NCBI RefSeq assembly: GCF_002051585.1
Contig: NZ_MZGX01000007.1
Span: 62,001-126,000, forward strand
Length of the DNA stretch: 64,000 bases
From: Ruminiclostridium hungatei
GTDB taxonomy: Bacteria; Bacillota; Clostridia; Acetivibrionales; DSM-1351
Reading direction: 5' to 3'
Position numbers and translations under genes: made by a program. The notes beneath the pieces were generated by a model that saw only the letters and a list, made by a program, of their open reading frames with translations, was not told the origin of the DNA and did not search any database. Shown here in pieces: positions 36,793 through 44,915 of the stretch. Position 1 is the first letter of the stretch; each line of letters begins with the position of its first letter.

Positions 36793-38211
36793 TTATTTCA
36801 AGGCTCCTGCAAATAATGTCTTATCCAGTTTGTCCAGGATGCTTTTATTCACGATAATATCAAAACCCGGATCACTATTGAAGGTCTCCATCTTCACTGT
36901 GAAGCTGTCGTTGAATTTTGTATCTATCAGGGACTGTTTGATTTCTTCCTTTAAATCCTTAAAGGCCTTGGAATCCCTCTTGTCCATTTTCATTATATGA
37001 TAGCCGTACTGGGATTCCACAATGCCGGTTTCTCCTGCCTTATGCGAGAAGGCCCAATCTTCAAAGGACGGAACCATTTCACCCACACCAAAGGTGTACT
37101 GTCCGCTGTTTTCCACCACACCCGGGTCCTCGGAATATTTTTTTGCCAGCTCCTTTATATCCTCTCCTGAATCTACCTTTGCCAGAAGCTCCTCAGCCTT
37201 CTTTTTGGCTTCAAGCTTCTTGTCCTCACTCAAGGCACTGCCGTTGCTGTCAATGGTGGAAATCAGTATATGTGTTACTGTCACAGTATCATAGCTGTTT
37301 TTATTTGCATTATAGTATTTCTCGATTTCAGCATCACTGACCTTGATTTTGTTATGCTCTGCCTCAACATATTTTCTTGCAAGTGCAAGAGTCTTGCAAA
37401 TCTCTTTATATTCCGCCAGAGTTATACCGTAATATGACATAATCTGTTTTTCTGCTGTCTTGCGGTCTCCGTACATTGAAATCCATGCTTCATCCTGTGT
37501 TTCTATTTCTTTTATAGTATCGGCATCAAGCGATAAGCCTGCTTCCTTCGCCTTTGCTGCGTGAATCTTCAATTCCTTCAGGACTTCAAAGGTTTGCTGC
37601 TTTATGGACTCCCGCAAGGTTGCTCCGTTATATTGAGCCGACCAATCCACCTTATCCGGGGTGACTCCGGGGCTGTTTTCAAGAAGCGCATTCATGTTGG
37701 CTTTTGTAAAAAGTGTATACTCCTGCTTTGTTATTGCCAACTTTCCCACCAATGCCACGCAGTTGGCAGCCTCCTTCTCGGTCAATACATTTACCTTGCA
37801 GACTGCAGTATATTTTTTGTCAGTGCTGACGACGGTTATAACTGCTTTTGTACCTGCCTTCACAGCAGTCAGCTTTCCCTGCTTGTCAACCTTTACATAG
37901 CTGGTTTTATCAGATTTCCATGTAAATTTTGTCTTGTCTGCCAAAAGTTTGCCGTTGGCCTGCAAGGCTGCGGCCAATTGAAGTGACTGCCCCGCGACCA
38001 GTGTCACCTCACTGCGGTTCAGCACCAGTTTTGTTGTGACCTTTTTGGTGTCGGCCGCACCTGTTTTGGTAGTGCCGGCGGCTGATACGGCAGGTACACC
38101 GGAAGCCGGGTATTTATCTGCTGCTGGTATGGAAAATGCGGATATATTGTTCAAAGATAAGCTGAAAGTTATGGTAAGCAGAAGTGTTGAGAGTCTTTTC
38201 TTATTAAACAT
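36793..38211 (-). CDS. PrsA/SurA-like peptidyl-prolyl isomerase with Ig-like domain
   Basis: A 472-residue secreted foldase. A signal peptide (about residues 1-30) is followed by a bacterial Ig-like (BIG2) domain at about 58-140 (KLVLNRSEVTLVAGQSLQL, VDKQGKLTAVKAGTKAVITV). Then comes a SurA/PrsA-type helical chaperone region and a parvulin domain at about 310-410 (VTHILIST, AKKYSEDPGVVENSGQYTFGVGEMVPSFEDWAFSHKAGETGIVESQYGYHIMK is its conserved span). Unlike PrsA of Bacillus it has no lipobox Cys at the signal-peptide end. It would help secreted proteins fold, and several huge surface proteins in this window are possible clients. The start has GGGAGG. Confidence 0.92.
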   Translation of the reverse strand: MFNKKRLSTLLLTITFSLSLNNISAFSIPAADKYPASGVPAVSAAGTTKTGAADTKKVTTKLVLNRSEVTLVAGQSLQLAAALQANGKLLADKTKFTWKSDKTSYVKVDKQGKLTAVKAGTKAVITVVSTDKKYTAVCKVNVLTEKEAANCVALVGKLAITKQEYTLFTKANMNALLENSPGVTPDKVDWSAQYNGATLRESIKQQTFEVLKELKIHAAKAKEAGLSLDADTIKEIETQDEAWISMYGDRKTAEKQIMSYYGITLAEYKEICKTLALARKYVEAEHNKIKVSDAEIEKYYNANKNSYDTVTVTHILISTIDSNGSALSEDKKLEAKKKAEELLAKVDSGEDIKELAKKYSEDPGVVENSGQYTFGVGEMVPSFEDWAFSHKAGETGIVESQYGYHIMKMDKRDSKAFKDLKEEIKQSLIDTKFNDSFTVKMETFNSDPGFDIIVNKSILDKLDKTLFAGALK

Positions 38212-38252
38212 GTTTCCTCCCTAAAATTATATTTTCTTCCCTTAATTACTAA

Positions 38253-38281
38253 ATTATACCATTATGTCTCAATATCTACAA
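38253..38281 (-). promoter_or_regulatory. Sigma-A promoter with extended -10 for the foldase gene
   Basis: TTGTAG (38281-38276), a 17-bp spacer and TATAAT (38258-38253) on the minus strand, with TGG directly before the -10. A strong promoter about 42 bp upstream of the ATG. Confidence 0.7.
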
Positions 38282-38313
38282 TATTTTTTTCCCGCTGAAA
38301 CACCCGTCAGGCA

Positions 38314-38383
38314 TTGAAAGAAAATACCCTGTACCAGGCCGGATATTTACCATCCCGGTGCGGTACAGAGTATTTTCTTTCAA
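38314..38383 (-). terminator. Terminator after argS
   Basis: A 22-nt left arm (38314-38335) and right arm (38362-38383) pair with a single mismatch around a 26-nt loop, starting 21 bp after the argS stop. The distal end on the minus strand is T-rich (TATTTTCTTTC). It is the longest stem-loop found in the window. Confidence 0.75.
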
Positions 38384-38404
38384 CAACTTTATTTCCACTT
38401 TTGC

Positions 38405-40099
38405 TTACATTCTTTCAGGTGCGCTGATACTCAGCAGATCCAGCACATTTTTGATAACAGTTCTTGTGACGTCAACCAGAACCAGTCTTGCCTTCATTAG
38501 CTCCTGCTCCTCACCCTTGACCCTGCAGTTGGTATAGAAGCTGTGGAAGGAAGCCGCAACTTCCTGGACATAGCGGGTGAGCCTGCTGGGCTCAAGAGTT
38601 TCCGCAGATATCCTGACTTCATCAGGATATTCCGAAAGCTTCTTTATAAGTTCAAGTTCCTCCTGCTTGTCCAGCAGCTCAAGCCTGGCGGTATTTATAT
38701 CAGGTATGCTTATCCCTTCGCTTTCCAGCAGCTTAAGCATGCTGCATATTCTGGCATGGGCATACTGTACATAAAAGACAGGATTTTCGTTTGACTGCTT
38801 TACAGCCAGATCAAGGTCAAAGTCAAGGTGGCTGCCTGAGGCCTTTGTATTAAAGAAAAATCTGACACCATCCCTGCCCACTTCCTCAACAAGGTCCATC
38901 AATGAAATGGATTTTCCGGTTCTCTTGGACATTCTGGCTATTTCACCGTTTCTGTACAGTCGTACCAACTGGAACAGCACCACATCCAGCCTTTCCGGAT
39001 TGATGCCGATGGCAGCCATGGCAGCCTTCATTCTGGCAACATGCCCGTGATGGTCTGCTCCCCAGAGATTGATAACCCATTCAAAACCCCTGGTTTCAAA
39101 TTTGTTCCTGTGGTAGGCTATGTCGGCTGCAAAATAGGTTGGGATACCGTTATTCCTTATGAGCACCTCGTCCTTTTCACTGCCGATTACAGAGCCCTTA
39201 AGCCACAGTGCGCCGTCATTTTCCACCGTGCAGCCGTTTGTCTTAAGAAGCTCTATGGTTTCCATTACCTCACCGCTTTTGTGCAGAGTCTGCTCTGAGA
39301 ACCATACGTCAAAATGAATTCCGTAGCTTTCCAGGCCTTCTCTTATTCTCTGAATATTTCTGGGAAGGGCAAAGTCCACAAATACCTTTTTCCGCTCCTC
39401 AGAGGGCATATCAATATACCTGTCACCGTTAGCAGCAACAAAATCCTTCATGTGCTCGGTGATATCCTCTCCGTGGTATCCGTCCTCCGGAAATTCTACG
39501 GCATCTGCTCCCTTTATAAGCTGAATATACCTTGCTTCAAGTGAGGCACCAAACTTTTCTATCTGATTTCCTGCATCGTTTATAAGAAATTCCCTGGTAA
39601 CTTCATAGCCTGCGGCAGCAAGTACGCTGGCAATACAGTCTCCCAGAGCTCCGCCGCGGGCATTGCCCATGTGCAGCGGTCCGGTGGGATTTGCGCTTAC
39701 AAACTCCACCATTACCTTTTTCCCATTGCCTACATTTATCCTTCCGTACCGGTCCTTTTCTTCCTTGATTATCCTGATTGCATCATACAGGTATTTGGCG
39801 TCAAGGGTAAAATTAACAAATCCCGGTCCTGCACAGGTAACTTCGGTTATATAAGTGCCGGTGAGGTCCATATTCTTTATTATGGTTTCAGCTATAAGCC
39901 GGGGCGCTTTTTTTGCCACCTTGGTAATCTGCATTGCAATATTTGTTGAAAAGTCACCGTGACCTTTTTCTCTGGGAATCTCTATGGTAATCTGGCCGAT
40001 TTCAAGTTCGGGCAGCTCCCCGGCTTTTATGGCCCTATTGACTGCCTTCAGCACAGAACTATTAATTTGCTGGCGTATTTCCTCTGTTATATTTCTCAT
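38405..40099 (-). CDS. argS: Arginyl-tRNA synthetase
   Basis: A class I synthetase of 564 residues that charges tRNA-Arg. It has the N-terminal Add-1 domain, the HIGH-type motif NPTGPLHMGNARGG and the KMSKS-type motif RMSKRTGKSISL. The C-terminal DALR anticodon-binding domain starts NPVFYVQYAHARI and ends at the terminal Met. The HMGN variant of HIGH is normal for many Firmicute ArgS. The start at 40099 lies 38 bp inside the upstream DUF1934 gene and has AGGAG. The ywiB-argS pair is also found in Bacillus. Confidence 0.98.
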   Translation of the reverse strand: MRNITEEIRQQINSSVLKAVNRAIKAGELPELEIGQITIEIPREKGHGDFSTNIAMQITKVAKKAPRLIAETIIKNMDLTGTYITEVTCAGPGFVNFTLDAKYLYDAIRIIKEEKDRYGRINVGNGKKVMVEFVSANPTGPLHMGNARGGALGDCIASVLAAAGYEVTREFLINDAGNQIEKFGASLEARYIQLIKGADAVEFPEDGYHGEDITEHMKDFVAANGDRYIDMPSEERKKVFVDFALPRNIQRIREGLESYGIHFDVWFSEQTLHKSGEVMETIELLKTNGCTVENDGALWLKGSVIGSEKDEVLIRNNGIPTYFAADIAYHRNKFETRGFEWVINLWGADHHGHVARMKAAMAAIGINPERLDVVLFQLVRLYRNGEIARMSKRTGKSISLMDLVEEVGRDGVRFFFNTKASGSHLDFDLDLAVKQSNENPVFYVQYAHARICSMLKLLESEGISIPDINTARLELLDKQEELELIKKLSEYPDEVRISAETLEPSRLTRYVQEVAASFHSFYTNCRVKGEEQELMKARLVLVDVTRTVIKNVLDLLSISAPERM

Positions 40100-40529
40100 T
40101 TGCAGCTCCTACCTCTCTTATTTGCATATAAAAATCATTTCTTCCGGTGTTGTGGCTATCTATCTCCATTTGATAGCCAACACGTATCTCTCCGCCGGAA
40201 TCATTTATGTTTATGTCAACATTATTAGCGTACACACCAATTGTAAAAACCCCGTATTCAGTTTCATATGAGGATATATGCTTCTGTCCCTTCTGAAAAA
40301 CAAACTGCGAATTTACTTTTCCAAATCTCATTAAGGTCACGACACCGTCAGACACCTTTAAGGTTGTGGTAGTACCCAGCATGCCGGTCACTTCGCTTTC
40401 CCTATAGGTAATATAGTAGTTATTGCCCTTTTGATAATACTTTCCCTCTGTGATAAGTTCAAGAGTATTTCTGTCATTTTCCGGATCGGTTTGAATACCC
40501 TTTACATTAATTATCACGTCTTTACTCAT
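40062..40529 (-). CDS. DUF1934 (YwiB-like) beta-barrel protein
   Basis: A 155-residue DUF1934 protein, a small lipocalin-like barrel conserved next to argS in Firmicutes. Visible family features are the N-terminal VIINVKGIQTD, YITYRESEVTGMLGTTTTLKV and LMRFGKVNSQFVFQKGQKHISSYETEYG as its core strands. No biochemical function is established. The start at 40529 has GAGGAGG and the gene overlaps argS by 38 bp, so the two are translated together from the promoter at 40601. Confidence 0.9.
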   Translation of the reverse strand: MSKDVIINVKGIQTDPENDRNTLELITEGKYYQKGNNYYITYRESEVTGMLGTTTTLKVSDGVVTLMRFGKVNSQFVFQKGQKHISSYETEYGVFTIGVYANNVDININDSGGEIRVGYQMEIDSHNTGRNDFYMQIREVGAANEKYNRGNTPAN

Positions 40530-40600
40530 CCAGTTTCCTCCTCAAATTCCGGTCACGTTGCTCCAGCCGCTCCTGGCGGGGTCTGCTGCCTACTGATGAT

Positions 40601-40629
40601 ATAATATACATTAAATGCGATTTTTTCAA
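40601..40629 (-). promoter_or_regulatory. Sigma-A promoter for the DUF1934-argS operon
   Basis: TTGAAA (40629-40624), a 17-bp spacer and TATTAT (40606-40601) on the minus strand. The transcript would start near 40594 with a roughly 64-nt leader holding a small GC-rich hairpin (CCGC / GCGG) but no T-box or riboswitch that I can recognise. Confidence 0.68.
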
Positions 40630-40720
40630 CCGTCAGCATGAAATTAATACAAAAAACTCCAGAATTGCTAAGCTGTAAGGTACGCCGCGCCGTTAAGCCG
40701 TTTATCCTGCTGAAGATAAA

Positions 40721-41851
40721 TCAGGAATTTGTAAATTCCCTTTTGCAGTCCTCAAATCTTTCCTCGGCCAGTTCAATCAACCTGTCAATAAGCTGGGAAT
40801 ATTCTATCCCGCTGGCAGCCCACAGTTTGGGATACATGCTTATCTGTGTAAAGCCGGGAAGAGTATTTATTTCGTTTATATAAACAGCACCGGTAGTCTT
40901 ATGTACAAAGAAATCCACTCTGGAAAGTCCGGCGCAGTCCAGGCACTTGAATGCTCTGACAGCATACTCCCTGATTTTTTGTACCGTTTCGGCAGGCAGC
41001 CCTTCAGCAGGTATGATTCCCTTGGAATCGTCTCCTACCTGATATTTTGCTTCGTAATCATAAAAATCATTACATGGAACTACCTCTCCCACTGCCGAAG
41101 CTATGGGTTCGTCATTTCCAAGCACGGCACACTCTATCTCCCTGCCGTCTATAAATTCTTCAACAAGTATCCTTCTATCATTTTTTGCTGCTATTTCAAG
41201 AGCCCTTATCAATTCTTCCCTGTTGGAGGCCTTGTTAACCCCCACAGACGAACCCGCATTTGAAGGCTTTACAAAGCAGGGATACGTCAGCCTGCCTTCT
41301 ATTTCCTCTACTACCTCCTGAGTTCTATAGCTTATCTGTTTTCTGTTGAATACCAGGTAATTCCCCTGTGGAAGGCCTTCCTTTTCAAATATTATCTTTG
41401 TATAGGCCTTGTCCATACCCACAGCCGAACCCAGAACGCCACAGCCCACATATGGTATGCCTGCAAGTTCAAAGAGTCCCTGAATGGTTCCGTCCTCTCC
41501 GTTGCAGCCGTGCAAAACAGGGAAGACCACATCCACAGGCTGTTTTGAACCTTCTGAAATTATGCTTTTTGCAGTATTTTTAACCAGCAGGTCCGTGGAG
41601 CCGCCGGAGACTGTGCCGGAGTCTCCGCCTCCTATAAGAGCAGCTTCGGCCAAAGCCTGCCATTCGCCGCTGCCGATCTTTTGGGCGGGGCCCTCATATG
41701 TAAGCCATTGTCCTTCTTTTGTAATTCCTATCATAATAACATCATATTTTGATTTATCAATATTCTCGATTACAGATTGAGCCGAGACTCTGGACACTTC
41801 ATGTTCTGAAGACTGTCCGCCAAATATTACAGCCACTCTTTTCTTTGCCAT
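40721..41851 (-). CDS. ddl: D-alanine--D-alanine ligase
   Basis: An ATP-grasp ligase of 376 residues joining two D-Ala for peptidoglycan precursors. The N-terminal domain has VIFGGQSSEHEVS. The central part has PVLHGCNGEDGTIQG and VEEFIDGREIECAVLG. The C-terminal catalytic part has LSRVDFFVH and YINEINTLPGFTQISMYPKLW. The omega-loop motif YDYEAKY has Tyr where D-lactate ligases of the VanA type have His, so D-Ala-D-Ala is the expected product. The ATG at 41851 follows GGAGG 5 nt away; an ATG at 41863 overlaps that site. A 16-bp palindrome lies 29 bp upstream. Confidence 0.96.
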   Translation of the reverse strand: MAKKRVAVIFGGQSSEHEVSRVSAQSVIENIDKSKYDVIMIGITKEGQWLTYEGPAQKIGSGEWQALAEAALIGGGDSGTVSGGSTDLLVKNTAKSIISEGSKQPVDVVFPVLHGCNGEDGTIQGLFELAGIPYVGCGVLGSAVGMDKAYTKIIFEKEGLPQGNYLVFNRKQISYRTQEVVEEIEGRLTYPCFVKPSNAGSSVGVNKASNREELIRALEIAAKNDRRILVEEFIDGREIECAVLGNDEPIASAVGEVVPCNDFYDYEAKYQVGDDSKGIIPAEGLPAETVQKIREYAVRAFKCLDCAGLSRVDFFVHKTTGAVYINEINTLPGFTQISMYPKLWAASGIEYSQLIDRLIELAEERFEDCKREFTNS

Positions 41852-41879
41852 AAATACCTCCATACCATAAATGTACGTA

Positions 41880-41895
41880 AGTCAAAATTTTGACT
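41880..41895. promoter_or_regulatory. 16-bp perfect palindrome upstream of ddl (possible operator)
   Basis: AGTCAAAATTTTGACT is a perfect palindrome at 29-44 bp before the ddl start. A possible -10 (TATAAT, 41945-41940 minus) lies 45 bp further upstream, placing the palindrome in the early transcribed region. It has the size and symmetry of a dimeric repressor site; no regulator gene is nearby. Confidence 0.4.
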
Positions 41896-42001
41896 CCGCC
41901 CCTACTATATTAATTCCGGGATTCTTCTATGTCATTTAAATTATATTTTACATTTTACTATTTAAGTACCAAGAATACAAGAAAATCCAGCAACATGGCA
42001 A

Positions 42002-42043
42002 AAGAGCCCGAGCTTACGCACCAAGGCATAAGTTCCGGCTCTT
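42002..42043 (-). terminator. Terminator after the ferritin-like gene
   Basis: AAGAGCC-GAGCTTA and TAAGTTC-GGCTCTT pair with one wobble and one mismatch, starting 50 bp downstream of the stop. On the minus strand the stem is followed by TTGCC, so four T in a row arise with the stem end. Confidence 0.65.
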
Positions 42044-42092
42044 CCGGATAAATCCCCGTATTTATTTATATATGTATATCCATGGTTGTCTG

Positions 42093-42602
42093 CTATTTAA
42101 AGATTATTCCCGCCACATCCTTCCAGCTCTGCTTCAAAAGCTTTTCATACCTCTCTTTGAACATGGTTTCATGCTTCTTTTCCCACTCTGCCAGTTCAAG
42201 GAGGAAATTTCTGGCCTCTCCGTCCTCAACCTGTGCGGCAGCATTGGAATAGAACAACGCAAAATCACTTTCCATAAGATATGCAAGTCTGATAACAGCC
42301 AAATCCGAAATGGTGTTTTCATCAGTTATTATAAGTTCTGAATTATCAGCTATTATGGATATATTTTTTTCTCTGGAGGTATCATCCACCACCCAGGACA
42401 TTACAATAGGAGGAGGTGTTACCTTCAATATATCGTAAATACTGCTTAAAACGGCGTAATGGTTCTTTTCCATTTCGGCCAGTTCTTCAAAAAGCTTTTT
42501 CAGCTCAGCGGACTTGACCCTGTCCATGTTGAAGCTGTAAAACTCCTGGGCGTCATTCTCCATTCTCATGGCATATTCCAGTATCTCTTTTATTTTGCTC
42601 AT
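42093..42602 (-). CDS. Ferritin-like (rubrerythrin-type) di-iron protein
   Basis: A 169-residue four-helix protein of the rubrerythrin/ferritin-like group. Two helix pairs each carry carboxylate and His ligands: EYAMRMENDAQEFY and EELAEMEKNHY in the first half, AYLMESDFALFYSNA and LLELAEWEKKHETMF in the second. The linker (about residues 60-95) is longer than in simple members. No C-terminal rubredoxin domain is present, so electrons must come from a separate protein. It may handle peroxide or iron. It is monocistronic with AGAGGAGAT before the ATG. Confidence 0.87.
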   Translation of the reverse strand: MSKIKEILEYAMRMENDAQEFYSFNMDRVKSAELKKLFEELAEMEKNHYAVLSSIYDILKVTPPPIVMSWVVDDTSREKNISIIADNSELIITDENTISDLAVIRLAYLMESDFALFYSNAAAQVEDGEARNFLLELAEWEKKHETMFKERYEKLLKQSWKDVAGIIFK

Positions 42603-42737
42603 AATCCTATCTCCTCTGTGAAATTAATTTTGAGTCTCTTGCCGTAAAAGTTCCAGCAGTTAAAAGTCTATAAAGAATATACCCCGTCAAGTAAAATTAA
42701 AACAGACGCCAGCCACATTTTTTCTCAGGACGTCATG

Positions 42738-42771
42738 AAAAAGCAGAACCCTGTGACGGATTCCGCTTTTT
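42738..42771 (-). terminator. Intrinsic terminator after the spoIIQ-type gene
   Basis: AAAAAGCAGAACCC (42738-42751) and GGATTCCGCTTTTT (42758-42771) pair over 14 bp with two G-T wobbles and a 6-nt loop. On the minus strand the stem ends in TTTTT. It lies 27 bp after the stop codon. Confidence 0.82.
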
Positions 42772-42797
42772 TATAAAATAATTACTTCAGTATATTA

Positions 42798-43619
42798 TTA
42801 TTTCGCCGTATTTGCCGATGTTGATGACTTTAAATATGGTACCGGGTCCACTGCTTTTCCATTTTTCAGCACTTCAAAATGCAGATGGGCACCATCTTCA
42901 CATTCGCTTTGAATCGGATCTCCTACCAGGCCGATTATATCATTTGCCTTAACCTTCAAGCCACAGCTTATGTCCTCCAGGTCCTGTTTTGACAAGCCTG
43001 CATACCTGGTCTTCAAGCCGCTTGTACCATGTGTGATTTCAACCGTTATGCCGCTGGTATTGTCCTCCACAAGAGATATTGTTCCGTCTGCAACCGCTCT
43101 TACCTGAGTAAGCTTGTCTACTTTGAAATCCAGACCTGTATGAGCCCTTATATCTCCCAGAGTCTTTGATTCTGAGAAAGTATTTACGTCTCTGGTATAG
43201 TCCTTCATTATTGAACCATCTACCGGACGGATAAATGTGATTGCTGCATTTGAGGCTGTCGACTTGGTCTTTGCAGGTGTTGAGCTCTTTGCAGGTTCCT
43301 TTGAAGATTCTTTTGCAGGTTCTTTTGTGGAATCCGATGCAGGTGCCTGATTTGGAGCATTTTTAGCAGCCGTACCGGCCGCTACCGCTTTCGCAGGGTC
43401 TTCCTGATCTGCCTGATTGGCATTTTCATCTCCGGGAATTATCTTATCCTGGCTGTTGATGGCCGTATCAGGTGAGTTCATTTTTTGAGTAGTTACAAAT
43501 ATCGCTGTGGCTGCCACAATGATTATACAAACTGCCAGTATCACATAGAATCCTTTATTGCTGAAGAATCTTGACAGCTTGTCTTTCCAATTCTTTTCGT
43601 CTGGAATAAGTTTCTTCAT
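42798..43619 (-). CDS. spoIIQ: SpoIIQ-type M23 (LytM) membrane protein
   Basis: A 273-residue protein with one membrane helix (residues 24-44), a Lys/Ala/Pro/Ser-rich linker (about 80-120) and a C-terminal LytM domain. Both zinc-ligand motifs are present: HTGLD (His160, Asp164) and HLHFE (His245, His247). SpoIIQ is made in the forespore and pairs with SpoIIIAH to form the channel linking forespore and mother cell. Bacillus SpoIIQ lacks full zinc ligands, whereas clostridial ones keep them, as here. The position after ywmB, murA and spoIID and a sigma-F-type promoter support the name. The start at 43619 has GGAGG about 13 nt away. Confidence 0.88.
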   Translation of the reverse strand: MKKLIPDEKNWKDKLSRFFSNKGFYVILAVCIIIVAATAIFVTTQKMNSPDTAINSQDKIIPGDENANQADQEDPAKAVAAGTAAKNAPNQAPASDSTKEPAKESSKEPAKSSTPAKTKSTASNAAITFIRPVDGSIMKDYTRDVNTFSESKTLGDIRAHTGLDFKVDKLTQVRAVADGTISLVEDNTSGITVEITHGTSGLKTRYAGLSKQDLEDISCGLKVKANDIIGLVGDPIQSECEDGAHLHFEVLKNGKAVDPVPYLKSSTSANTAK

Positions 43620-43643
43620 AGTATATATTCCACCTCCATTAAA

Positions 43644-43672
43644 TATTGTTTCCTTTATTGCCAACAATATAC
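43644..43672 (-). promoter_or_regulatory. Sigma-F-type promoter for spoIIQ
   Basis: GTATA (43672-43668), 14 bp and GGAAACAATA (43653-43644) on the minus strand. The -10 box matches the sigma-F consensus GGNRANAMT at each position; the spacer is one base shorter than usual. It lies 25-53 bp before the ATG, in the spoIID-spoIIQ gap, as expected for forespore transcription. Confidence 0.65.
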
Positions 43673-43689
43673 ATGAAGGTAAAATCATT

Positions 43690-44682
43690 TTAGTTAATTT
43701 TCTTTATAGTAACGCCCTTATAATAATATTTCAAAATATCAGAGCAGGTATATCCCTCTTTCGCCATATAGTCAGCTCCACACTGGCTCATTCCTACCCC
43801 GTGGCCATAGCCTAGGGTAGTTATGGCCACCTTCCCGTTTGACAGCTCAGACAGTTTAAAATTAGCCGATTTCAACTGGAATATCTTCCTGAAATCAGTA
43901 CCCTTGATTGTTATATTGCCAATTTTCATCTCCATTATCCTATCCCCCGACGAATACTTTTTTATCTCTACAGTGGACAGTATATCCTTCTCCTTCAGCT
44001 CGAATTCCGGGTTGAAAGCCTTCAGCTTTTCAACCATTTCCTCCTGCTCCATGGCCACCTGAGATTTATACTCTGAAAAAGTATCTTCTCCCGGGCTTTC
44101 AACTCCTCTTAAATACGGTTCTGCCGTGCCTGCCCACACATCCTCCACATTTTCGGTATGACCTCCGCTGTTGGAGTGGAAAAGAGGGTTTATTATCACT
44201 CCGTTATACTCAATAATCTGCCCTTCTGTGTCGTTTACCGCTTTTAATATCTTATTCCAGTACTTAAAGGAAGAGAACAGTCCCCAGCGCCTCATGGCCG
44301 TTTCCTTGCTTATCCAGGCCTGACAGTGGGCAGGATTTGTGCAGACATCCGCTCCGCTGTGCACAGATTCAGAAGAGCCATAAAGTTTGGCTGCCCGTCC
44401 CAGTGCATAAGTCCTCGCTGCTATTGCCTGTGCCTTAAGCGCCTCCGGTTGGAAGGATGCCGGCATCTCAGCCGCTACGACTCCAACAAGGTAGTCTTCT
44501 ATATTCATCTTGACAATCTTTTTCTGGTCTGTGAGGTATACATTTATGGTTATTGCTTTTTCTGCATGCTCCGCATTTTCCTTTATCTCCTCCTGAATAA
44601 CAACAAAATTCCGGACAAGAACGAAAGGTATAAAGATTATTATTACTATCATGGCAATTATGTACAGGCAGATTTTCTTCAT
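43690..44682 (-). CDS. spoIID: Stage II sporulation protein D
   Basis: A lytic transglycosylase that works with SpoIIM and SpoIIP during engulfment. The 330-residue product has one membrane helix (about residues 3-25) and then the SpoIID domain. Hallmarks are EDYLVGVVAAEMPASFQPEALKAQAIAARTYAL (Glu in AAEMP is the catalytic acid) and VWAGTAEPYLRGVESPGED. They also include GYGHGVGMSQCGADYMAKEGYTCSDILKYYYKGV near the C-terminus. I use the ATG at 44682, close before the membrane helix, rather than 44769. A terminator separates it from murA, so it has its own promoter; I could not find a convincing sigma-E site. Confidence 0.96.
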   Translation of the reverse strand: MKKICLYIIAMIVIIIFIPFVLVRNFVVIQEEIKENAEHAEKAITINVYLTDQKKIVKMNIEDYLVGVVAAEMPASFQPEALKAQAIAARTYALGRAAKLYGSSESVHSGADVCTNPAHCQAWISKETAMRRWGLFSSFKYWNKILKAVNDTEGQIIEYNGVIINPLFHSNSGGHTENVEDVWAGTAEPYLRGVESPGEDTFSEYKSQVAMEQEEMVEKLKAFNPEFELKEKDILSTVEIKKYSSGDRIMEMKIGNITIKGTDFRKIFQLKSANFKLSELSNGKVAITTLGYGHGVGMSQCGADYMAKEGYTCSDILKYYYKGVTIKKIN

Positions 44683-44848
44683 GTGGACCCCCGGCTGTGC
44701 CAGACCTGGGCGGTACCGGCACAAGTTAATGCAAACATATCTGCCTGAGCTTCCCTCCAGACAGGACATGTTTATTTATATTAATATAGGGTCAAAATTA
44801 TGATTTATGATTATAGACCAATTTTCCCGAATTTGAATATTTACATTA

Positions 44849-44892
44849 AAATAGCTGCAATTATCTCATTACAGAAATAATTGCAGCTATTT
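44849..44892 (-). terminator. Intrinsic terminator after murA
   Basis: AAATAGCTGCAATTAT (44849-44864) and ATAATTGCAGCTATTT (44877-44892) form a perfect 16-bp stem with a 12-nt loop, ending in TATTTTAA on the minus strand, 24 bp after the stop. Confidence 0.82.
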
Positions 44893-44915
44893 ATGATTAG
44901 TATCCATTTTGCTGC

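Noticed and set aside
40721-41851. VanA-type D-Ala-D-Lac ligase, given nearby VanZ-like genes
   Set aside because: The omega loop has the Tyr of ordinary Ddl (YDYEAKY), no vanH, vanX, vanR or vanS is near, and the VanZ-like genes are 33 kb away.
44683-44848. Sigma-E promoter for spoIID
   Set aside because: Several ATATT and CATAA-like pieces occur but none pairs a -35 and -10 with the right spacing.
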